In this document: positions 16,701 through 24,300 of the stretch, one piece after another | How positions within the stretch are numbered: position 1 is the first letter of the stretch | Layout: the number at the start of each line of letters is the position of its first letter | Assembly: GCF_003390935.1 (NCBI RefSeq) | Contig: NZ_QNQZ01000006.1 | Span: 186,001-250,000 of the forward strand | From: Lewinella sp. IMCC34191 | GTDB taxonomy: Bacteria; Bacteroidota; Bacteroidia; Chitinophagales; Saprospiraceae | Length of the DNA stretch: 64,000 nt | Reading direction: 5' to 3' | Translations under genes and position numbers: made by a program | The notes under the pieces: model-generated | Told to the model about the DNA's origin: nothing | Seen by the model: the letters and a program-made list of their open reading frames with translations, nothing else | The model's database searches: none

Positions 16701-18258
16701 ACGTTCCGCTGAAGTTTGCAATGGTGAATGTATAGGGAGCAGTAGCAGCGGTACCCAGGCTGGTGGAGCCGTCAAACAGCTCCACTCCGGTCACGCCAAC
16801 GTCGTCACTCGCTTCTACAATTATGGTGACCGTACTGCCTTCGACAAAGGAATCTCCGTCATCAGGCTGTACAATGGCGACTACCGGGGCGGCATCTTCG
16901 GCAAATTCAACGTCGAAATAGTCAATATTAAAAAGGAAGCTACTGCCCGCGGACCATTCAAACCGCAGGGTCTGCGGTCCCGCCGGTAATTCCGCGGAGG
17001 TAGTAACGGGAACGTAGGCTTGCCAGTCACCAGTTGAAGTGACGTCGATGGACCCCAAAACCGTTTCGCTACCGCCGACCTTAAGGTCCATGGTTGCGGT
17101 GCCGCTGTTGCTCTTGGCTGCTAAAAAGGTAAAATCGTAGGTCCCGGCCTGAGGTACATCGATGAAGTACTCGGCAAAGTCACCGACATGCGTAAATCCG
17201 ATGTTGGTAGCGGCCCCTTCATTCACCTCTACTCCGATTCCTAAGTTCCCGCTTCCCGGATTGGGCGGTCCCTGATTGTCAAAGGACTCAGCCTCGATCC
17301 GGGTGACGGCGAAGGGGGAAAGGGGTTGCGGTTCGTCCGTTACCGTAAGCGTGAAGGGTTCGGTGATGGTATTGTCGCCGTCCGATACGGTGACGGTTAT
17401 GGTATAAACACCATCGCCGTCACCGTTTGCCCCGCCGCCGTCACCGAAGACCGGGTCGAAATTCAAATTGGCACTATACGCGCCTGACGTATTGGTTATA
17501 TCGCTTACCGTAAGAAATCCTTCCGCGGTGGTTGGAAAGGGGTCTTTCTGCGTGCCGCCATTGTCCGTTTGCAGTAACTGCGGCTCCTCGGATACCGAAG
17601 TGATCGTGACGGTCAGGGCGTCACCATCCTGATCGGTGACCGAGAGGGGGATCTGCAGGCTGCCCCCTTCGGAGACCGTTTTGGCACCTGGTCCGCCAAT
17701 GGTGACGACCGGCTGGGTAGCGGAGTCGGTGATCGTCAGTACGCTGCCCGAAGTCGTTCCTAATACGGGTAAACCATCAAAGGATATCTCCGTCTTTCGG
17801 TTAGGAGGGCCCGGGTCGAAGGAAAAATCGATGGAGGTGCTGCCTACCGCGGTCGCCGTCAGGTTAATAGTGACATAATTAAAGGTCCCGCTCACCGATC
17901 CACCGCCGAGTAATCCGGAAGCTACGTTAATTTCGCCTGCGGCGTCGACCGTCGGGCTGATTATGACGGTGGGCAATTCCGCGGACGCGTTGTATTCAAC
18001 GGAATTAATGGTTATATAATCCGGGTCGAAATTCAAATAGGCCTCGACGCCGTCTATTTCCTGCGCTCCGGCGTCAACTTGTAGTACTACGGTTACTTCT
18101 TCCCCTACGGTCACATTCGAACTGTTGGGTATTAAGTTTAAATCCGCCTGTGCCGGCAAACACCAGCCGGTCAGGAGTATTAGCAGTACCCATCCGGCCC
18201 GGAATAAAATAGACCGCGAAATACGCGTAGAAATAGATTTGTTCAATAAGGGTGCCAT
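10729..18258 (-). CDS. Giant secreted modular protein with N-terminal cohesin-like and C-terminal dockerin-type domains
   Basis: 2509 residues from the ATG at 18258 (a TTG six bases upstream is less likely). Signal peptide ~1-38 (cut after AQA). A cohesin-like domain covers ~39-180 (IDGVEAYLNFDPDYITINSV). Then follow cadherin/Ig-like segments, a CBM6-like module (~313-453), further Ig-like domains, three HYR/DUF5011-type domains (LGDNPLELTVGEGYTE) alternating with two malectin-like domains (LYRVNVGG...LKGIQICGIS), and three ~310-residue repeats opening ITNQSTGN..ITGVSFDLSTGI. A carboxypeptidase-regulatory-like domain precedes the end. The last ~65 residues hold two dockerin-type loops, GDINNNNHVNILDFSALV and NLDGTGEVQILDFSLLV, with Asp/Asn at positions 1, 3, 5 and 12. 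No enzyme domain and no T9SS sorting domain are seen. 70 bases separate it from the next gene. Confidence 0.83.
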   Translation of the reverse strand: MAPLLNKSISTRISRSILFRAGWVLLILLTGWCLPAQADLNLIPNSSNVTVGEEVTVVLQVDAGAQEIDGVEAYLNFDPDYITINSVEYNASAELPTVIISPTVDAAGEINVASGLLGGGSVSGTFNYVTINLTATAVGSTSIDFSFDPGPPNRKTEISFDGLPVLGTTSGSVLTITDSATQPVVTIGGPGAKTVSEGGSLQIPLSVTDQDGDALTVTITSVSEEPQLLQTDNGGTQKDPFPTTAEGFLTVSDITNTSGAYSANLNFDPVFGDGGGANGDGDGVYTITVTVSDGDNTITEPFTLTVTDEPQPLSPFAVTRIEAESFDNQGPPNPGSGNLGIGVEVNEGAATNIGFTHVGDFAEYFIDVPQAGTYDFTFLAAKSNSGTATMDLKVGGSETVLGSIDVTSTGDWQAYVPVTTSAELPAGPQTLRFEWSAGSSFLFNIDYFDVEFAEDAAPVVAIVQPDDGDSFVEGSTVTIIVEASDDVGVTGVELFDGSTSLGTAATAPYTFTIANFSGTYALTAVASDGSATTTSTLVTINSVVDNTTPVVAIVNPTSGATVTRGTNISLSGTVTDTEESGLAGELEWTSSDIQFSTNPVNGIGASITGRLVTPGSQAITASVTDNGGLTGSDAVIVTVSSPDVTLTSPGSGATVGSTNLRVEWTATNMLYDLAEHFHLYVNPPDLNNIDYDSRISTGSAPGQTFWDLGSADGITDGVNTIVIRTANQFHEEFLTDPNDPTSHVQDMVTFTVDASDATSPVITLLGDNPLELTVGEGYTELGATAFDDVDGDLTASIEIDDSAVDVTTVGSYAVQYSVSDAAGNRATTVRVVNVSPGLELPEPCENTLYRVNVGGMEVASADATPLAWSSDEGQFPDGAISPYLVANSTGGSTYNGDGGGAHPGEIVMTDPTVPASAPASVFNTERYDLDSDPEMKWEFPVAAGTEVQVTLLFAELFGQVDEAGLRVFDVAIEGTVLPAFDDIDPYAIAGPKGAFSRSATLTVTDGTLDIEFIHGVENPALKGIQICGISGGEDNTPPVVALQGDNPLNLTVGQSFTDPGATAFDNVDGDLTGSIVVNASGVNTNAVGSYAVNYSVSDAAGNTGNAVRIVNVSPGVELPDPCENTLYRINVGGDVLASSDATPLAWSADLGAFGTAGNSPYLAAMSGDGGIFSGTSGSAHSGNIIMTDPTVPASAPADVFNTERYDGGNDPEMKWEFPVAAGTEVQVTLLFAELFNGITGPDQRVFDVAIEGTVLPAFENIDPYAIAGPKGAFTRSATLTVTDGTLDIEFIHGVENPALKGIQICGISAADDITPPVIALQGANPLNLTVGDSYVDPGATASDNVDGDLSGSIVVGGDFVNTLVAGTYAVTYNVTDAAGNAATEVIRTVVVNPADFACAYVAIDPGSNDLLTASTFSDGLIITNNSQGQQITSVSFDLSTAIYPNMVFDPVGTAGDATAKCLTITSQTGGDGSVGLTVPGNGGAGGDPDCTAPFVGEVEVGNGGYSVLNLNFNDFEPGESVNLAIDIDPTSIEGFNGAGNAGAISGLELAGSTVTVEFSDGQTLTSVSGELFRIQPNSGVGSANYFYPGSENTAPDLTLLGASGTSNVAGFVDANVEEEAQTVRITGTPDAAVSLLVLESTIEDLGPGTFPGSFEANKAQTVAQFDAVVGSNGTVDIPVTLSDNASGNIYHLVAVQARNGGGSCENGFSNTSEVWRVKVNNVSGQPNVLIEVTPGAVLGASTYGGSDKFQITNQSTGNLQITGVSFDLSTGILPDMVFDPTGTGGDATAQCFTPGGTAAAVGLINPSDACTTPFGSPRNGGFDVLTTAYTDFDPGESFTFSVDLDPNSIQGVPGAGDAGAVSGYEITGATVTVTFSDGSTVVSSLYEDGSLGGGQAVVTDNAPAAPVISVVDVPSTPATVGEAEQTITVSGTPGDYVSLLIMDSRLFIASGDPPFDVADPTYYANEAMSGKAMYSAQIGAGGTVDIPVTLLATPSGNATPDGGLNQIVAVASSVPYAVDQPVSTTSNVITLLYDQTVPPFGQPSVLVEITPGAGLDATTYGGSDKIQITNQSTGNLSVTGVSIDLSTGILPDMVYDPTGSGGDATAQCFTAGPTAGTVGLVAPADPCVSSFSAPRNGGFDVLTTNFTDFDPGESFSMTTDIDPNSIQGVEGAGNAGAVSGYELIGATVTVTFSNGSTLVSSLYEDGSLGGAQAVVTATAPAAPTISVVGQPTTPATVSSASQVVTVAGTPGDYVSLLVMDSRLFIASGDPPFDVADETYYANEAMSGKGQYSGVIGSGGTVDIPVTLLATPSGNSTPNGGLNQLIAVTSSDPYAVNEAVSTTSNVITLRYDPDAGPADLTISVTRQGMSDYSGDYTVKLYPVGGSTPVYDLIGTANAAGEMIIDDIAPGTYELAIKYPNALQVVDIVTITSGGYIHDAGELLTGDINNNNHVNILDFSALVNSFGLEPGDAGYNPNANLDGTGEVQILDFSLLVSNFDVFGEIPSGLIP
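11190..14080 (-). repeat. Three long in-frame repeats of about 930-970 bp inside the cohesin/dockerin gene
   Basis: Boundaries are approximate: 11190-12140, 12140-13090 and 13100-14080. The first two are very similar at the protein level (LVSSLYEDGSLGG, SRLFIASGDPPFDVAD and STTSNVITL occur in both); the third is more diverged (FSDGLIITNNSQGQQITS). Each unit has a SFDLSTGILPDMVFDPTG-type core. Confidence 0.75.
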
Positions 18259-18300
18259 ATGCAATGATTTACCGCCAGGGGCAGGATTACGCGTTATTGG

Positions 18301-18332
18301 ATGGGATAGGGCTGAAAGCAGCCCTATCCCAT
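18301..18332 (-). terminator. Perfect 14-bp hairpin between the two dockerin-type genes
   Basis: ATGGGATAGGGCTG (18301-18314) and CAGCCCTATCCCAT (18319-18332) are exact complements around the loop AAAG. It lies just after the stop of the 18.3-25.4 kb gene. No T-run follows on the minus strand, so it may slow or process the transcript rather than terminate it fully. Confidence 0.6.
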
Positions 18333-18345
18333 CAATTATTATTTA

Positions 18346-21300
18346 TTAATTATCGGATACGGATTCCCCGCTTGACCCGTAGTTGGATGCCTGTAGCGAA
18401 AAGTCCAGAATATTGGTCACGCCGTCCCCGTTGAAATCGGAAATCTGGCCGGACTGACCGAAGGAATTTGCGAGCAGCGAGAAGTCCAGAATACTGACGG
18501 AGTTGTCCGCATTCAGGTTACCGGCCCGCAATTCACCAAAGGTCGCGGTAACGTCGCCTCCGGTAAGGCTTACGGTCTGCACCCTTTGCAGGAAGCCGGA
18601 TCGTTTGACGAGTACCCGGTACTGCCCCAGAGCAAAGCCCGATACCTTCATCTGGCCGCTCGCGTCGGCCGTGGGCGTGTAGCGGTAGAGGGGGGCGGTG
18701 AGGTTGCTCGGCGTGTACAATTCTACCGTGTGCACGCCACCGTAGTTGGTACGGCCCTGGGTACTGGTAAGCAGGGTGAGGCTCGAAGGTGCCTGCGGAT
18801 CGACCACTTCCCAGTTAAAGTTTACCTGGGTACTGAGGGAAGGCACGCAACCGTCGGCCACCGTCACGACCACGTCGTAGGGGCTATTGGCCGCCGCGCC
18901 CGCCGAACCCGTCTCCGCGCGTTCTGATTCCGGCAGACTAAGGCTCTGAGGGTTTCCGGAATAGCCGGAATGCGACATCACCATGCGATCGATAGCATGC
19001 GACGAAGAGCGTGCCGACACCAGGATGTTGTAGGTGCCCGGCGCATCGAAGCGTGCGTATATCTGGTGAGCGTCGCTATCGCTGGTATTGGTGCTCCAGC
19101 TCCAGTTATTGGCTCCGCCGGCATAAATTTTGAACCAGCCGCCGGAAGAAGATCCTTCGGGAGCATCACCCGTGCAGTCGTTCCCCGCGGGCGCGCCTAC
19201 CGGGCAGACAATACTCGACCCGCCCTGTTGGCCGTAATAGGCGTCCGCCTCAATCTTCAACCACGTGTCGTTGTGCTCGGTAGCATCCGTACCGTTGGCG
19301 ACCTGGCTGCGCCACTGGAAGCGGTATACGCCCGGCGTGGTGATCTCTACCGGATAGGTGAGCAGACCGTTGCCGGGGTTATTGAAGTACTGCGATCCCT
19401 GCCAGATGATGAAGTCATCACCGGAAGCGCTGGTCGGATTATTCAAATTCGGAGAACTGCCGGTACTGTAAGTCGCGGCATTTTCCCACGAACCAGGCAG
19501 TATCGGGGCCGATTCCATCTCGATCACGACGAGTCCGCCGCTTTCCATAAACGCGCCGTTTCCGTCGCCTTCCTCTTCAACGTCGAGCGTACCGGAGATT
19601 AAGCCCGTGCTCGGATCGATCGTCAGGCTGGGCGGTAAACCGGTTGCAGTATAGGTCAGTCCGCTACAGGACGTCGCGTCGCTGGCGTCGATCTGCAGCG
19701 ATACGTAGTCGCCCTCTCTTCCAATTTGCCCGACGGGCGTCGTCACCACCGGTGCTTCGTTGACTGGCGGGCCGGCGGCGCTCAGGATTTCAATGCCCTT
19801 GATGTTCGGATTCTGCGCAATCAGCAGGAAGTCAATATCCAGGTTGCCGTCGGCGACGGTCACCGAGAAGGTTTCTACCCCCGCGGTGTTCCACCCGTAG
19901 GCCACGGTTTGATCAAAACCCTCCAACACCGGATCTCCTTCAATCATCACGTCGAAGACCCGGGTACCGGGATCTTGTGCACCGGTCCAAACTTCGGCGA
20001 AGAGCAGGTTGACGATGTAGTCGCCGTTCTCTACCGGAAAATCCCACTGCATATTGTCTGGATTGGGCACCGTACTGTACCGCTCCGTCGAAAACAGCTC
20101 ATCAGGATACCCCGTGTTGTTGGTGCCCGTGAAGGCCACGCCGTAGGTAATGTCCTGGGCCGGCGGCGTCAGGTTGTAGTAGGAAGATGGCGTACCTATG
20201 CCGGCACTACCGCCCGCGTTGACGGCCGATTGATCGGCTGACCAGTCCGTGGGGTCGGCGTCGTTGCCGGCCGTAAGACTTCCGCCCGCATTGACCCGGT
20301 ACAGGACGGTGCCGGAAGTGACCAGGGTACTGTTCAGAGCCACCGTAGCAGTAGCCGAATTACCGTAGGTGATGGTAAGCGTGGCGGTTTGCCCGGCCTG
20401 TGTTCCGCTGTAACCGACCGTGAGGCCTACGCTGGCCCCCGGCTCGACCAGGGAGAAGGTCCGGGGAGAATTCACGTAGAAGGATTCGGCATCCGGCCCG
20501 GAAATGGCCATGTCGGTAATGATCAGGCCCGTATTGCCGCCGGTTGCGGTGGCCGCGAAGTCGGACGTCCCGTAGGCATTGATGGATACACTGCCGGGCG
20601 TTTCCAGCTGGCTGGCAGTAAGCGGGGTCCCGACCGGATTATCCGTCCCGAAGAATTCCATGTTCTTCATGGTGCCGCCGCCACCCTGGCTGTTGGATCC
20701 GGCCGTAACGTGTATACCGTCGCCGGAAACGATCGCCTGGGTCCCGTGCCGTTCCGTGATCAGGTCCGGCTTAGTAGACCAGTAGCCGGTAGTGGGATTA
20801 AACGCCTCCGTGGTTTTCTGCGCATCACCGATGTTATTACCCTGTAGATCCGTGCCGATCTCTCCGCCGATGACGTAGAGTTCTCCTTTAAAGGCGGCCA
20901 CGGTAGCGGCGCCACGGGGAGTGGGCAGGTCTGGGATCGAAGTCCAACTCTGGGAAGCAAAATCGTAGACGTCCACTTCCGCGATCAGGGGGGCGAAGAC
21001 GCCCCCGGTTCCTCCAGACAGGCGACCGCCGGCCAAGTAAAGCTTCCCGTCGATAACCTCCGCGTGGAAGTGGTCGCGGGGGCGGGGGGCATTACCAAGG
21101 TTGGTCCATACGCCGGTTTCGGGGTCGAATTCGTCAAACCAGGCTACGTAGCCGCCGTCGTGCCCAATGGTGTTACCACCTATGACGTAAAATTTGCCGT
21201 TGTGGATTACCAGCCCGGCGGAGCCCCGCTTCCGGGATTCGGGTATTTCCGGTCCCTGTATCCATTCGTCGGTGGCCGGATTGTACGCCCAGACGTAGTC

Positions 21301-24300
21301 AGCCGGCTCTTCGGCGGGGAAGTTATTGGTTTTGAATGCCCCGATAACCCAGATCAATCCCTGGTACTCGAGGGCCTGGAAGTGATTGAATTCCGACGGG
21401 GCCGAATTCGGAATCTGACTCCAGGTCTTCGATTCGTAATCGTAGACGTCAAAGGTGGTGGAGTTTTCCCGCCCGCCGAAGAGATAAAATTTATCCCCGG
21501 CCTGTACGAAGGAACACTCGTGGCGCGCCGTGTAGTTTTCGTCGTCGGTCTGATCGTTCCAAAGCTGGTTGAATTCACCGATCACGGTCCAAGTGAAGGA
21601 AACGGTGGCGTTGCTACTGCCGGGTTTGCTGACCGTAACGACAGCATTATAGATATTCCCCGCTGAGGCTCCGTCCGCAATGGTACCGAAGATCAGACCG
21701 GTGGTGGGTTCAATCTGGATACCCGTCGGTAGACCGGTAGCACTGAAGGAGAAATTCTCATTGTCGTCTCCACCGGAAGCCATGACGGTCAGATTGACTA
21801 AGTCGCCCTCGGCATTGCTTTGATCTGGAATGGGCATCACCGTGATCGGCGGGGTGAACTCGCCACCGACGGTCAGGATCTCGATGCCGTTGATGAGCGG
21901 ATTCTCCGTGACGTGCTCGAATAAGATATTCAGGGTACCGTCACCCAGGGCTACCGGGTACTCCAGCATACCGCCGTTGAGGTGCCCGAAGGTCGCTACC
22001 AGGTCAAGATCATCCTCGACCAGCTGTCCCTCGATGGATATATCGAATACACGCTCACCGACTTCGGATGTCCCGTTGAATCCATTGCCCATGTAGAGCC
22101 GGACGACATAGTTCCCCTGCGGGAGGTCAAAGGTCCACTCCATCTCCGGAGCGGCCTCTACGTCGTACCGTTCATTGGTAAAAAGCGCCTGCGGCACGTA
22201 GTCCGGCAGGGAGGTGTGCCGCCCGGTGACGTTCTGCGTGGAATAGGTACCGGTGTTGACGGCGAAGGAGATATCGTTGTACGATCCGTTCTGCTGGCCC
22301 TCGGGGATATTTCCACTCCAGGGTGGGTTCCCACCGTCCGTGGCGGCCAGGGTTGAACCGTTGGCCCGGATACGGAGGATAGGGATAGGTTCGTCTGAAA
22401 CGGTGACCGTGAAGGTCTGTTCCGCGAATAGTCCGTTCCCGTCCGTCGCGCGAATCGTGACGTCAGCTGTTTCAGAGCTTGCCGGGAATGATATTGTTAG
22501 TGTACTTCCCGTGATATTCGTACCCACGCCCGTACTGGTATTGCTCGCAACGGTGTAGGCAAGGTTATCGTCTCCCCCGTCATCGCCGAAGTAGTCCGCG
22601 AGGTCGAATGTCCGGTCGCTGGCATTAATAAGTGCGTCGACATCGGGCAGGCTCTGCTCGGCGTAGGGCTGCGTGCTGCGCACGTAGAGGTAATCCCAGG
22701 TACCTTCTACCTCCTCGCCGGCGGCATTGGACGTGCCGATCAAACCGACGGCAAGCGGGGTGCCGCTGTCCTGCATGGCGGTAAGGATACTGCCTTGGGC
22801 GGTGAGGCTACCCAGCACCGACTTGCTTCCACCGTCGACGGTGTACAGCAGCGTGACGGTACCGTCGGCCGGGTTTACCTCGAAGAACATAATGATGTCC
22901 TGGCTCGCCGTTACCGTCGCGGTAAGGGGTGTTTGCGGTACATCGTTATTTTCCTGGCGGGCTTCCAGCTTACCGTTGGCAGTAAGCACCAGCTGGATGT
23001 AGTTACTCTGCGTACCGTCGCCGATGAACAGGCCCAGCTCTCCGTTGGTGGGGGCCGAACTGCCGTAGAGTTGCAGCTGGTCGGTAAAGTTAAACAAGCG
23101 ACCCTCAACGGTAAACATGCCGGTCGACTGGTCTACATTGATCCCGTACTGGAATCCCTTCTCCTGGCTGTTGGCGGTGCCGGCGGCCGTGCCGTCCGTC
23201 ATCTGCATGGTCATGGCGCCCACGGCACCACCGAGGATATCGTTGGGATTTGGATCGTTGGGGTCGTCCCGCCGGTCGAGCCAATTCAACCAGTTGGGAT
23301 TCGCCGCGCCATTATTCATTAGTCCGGTGAAGCCCAGACCCAGATAGCCCTCCAGTTCCTGGTTATCCGAGAACAGGTCGTTCAGTACCGGCAGGTTAAA
23401 GGCATCACTGCCGCCGGTGTCCGGGTCGCCGAGTTGGAAGGGGTCGTCGGCATCGGAAATGCCGTCGCTATCGTCGTCCGGGTCGTTCAGATCGGATACC
23501 AGCGGAGCACCGGCGGATTTGTCGAAGTCATTGGGTTGATTACCTCCGTTGCAAATGACCTCCTCAATCGTTTGCTCCGCTGTGCGGTTCGCAATTTCGT
23601 CCTCGTTCGTATAGCCGTCGTTGTCGTTATCGGCGGTCGGAGAATAATCGGCGTCGCCGGGCTCGTCGCAATCGATGTCCTGGGGTTCCAGAACCTTGAT
23701 TGTACTGTTGAAAGTGGCTACCCAGATGGTGCCGGGAAAGGGATCAAAATCGCCGTTACAGGTGATCCCGAGCGGATTACCTCCCAGGTTAGAGATAAAG
23801 GCATTAGTAAGTTGGTCCAGGTTGCCGTTGGCGTCCAATTCAACGCGGCGCAATACGCCACCGTTCGTTCCGGCGATCAGATTCCCCTTCATCACCCCGG
23901 CAAAATTGGAAGCGGTGTACTCGTCGATACCGTTGGTATTAGTCCCCCATGTGGTCACGAGTACATCATCGGGACCGTCCGGGTTATTAATGCCCGGTCC
24001 GCGCCAGTCTCCCTCCCGCGGATCGGCGAGGCTGGGGGGTACCGGTGGCCAGTTGGCGGGCAGCCCGATATTCGGATCGTTGGTGTATCCAGGCCCACGC
24101 GATCCGTCCGGATCGTAAATGAGCGTACGGAACACGGAATTACTGTTGGCGTTGGCCGTGGGGTTTGTAAACAGACCCGCCCCTTCCGGATTCGCCCGCA
24201 CCGGGGCGGGGTGCCCACCGTAGAAACTGCCGAAGACATAGTTCTGAAGGTCATTGGTGATCATGGTCAGGTGATCCGCGTTGTTCACCTGCTCGCCCCC

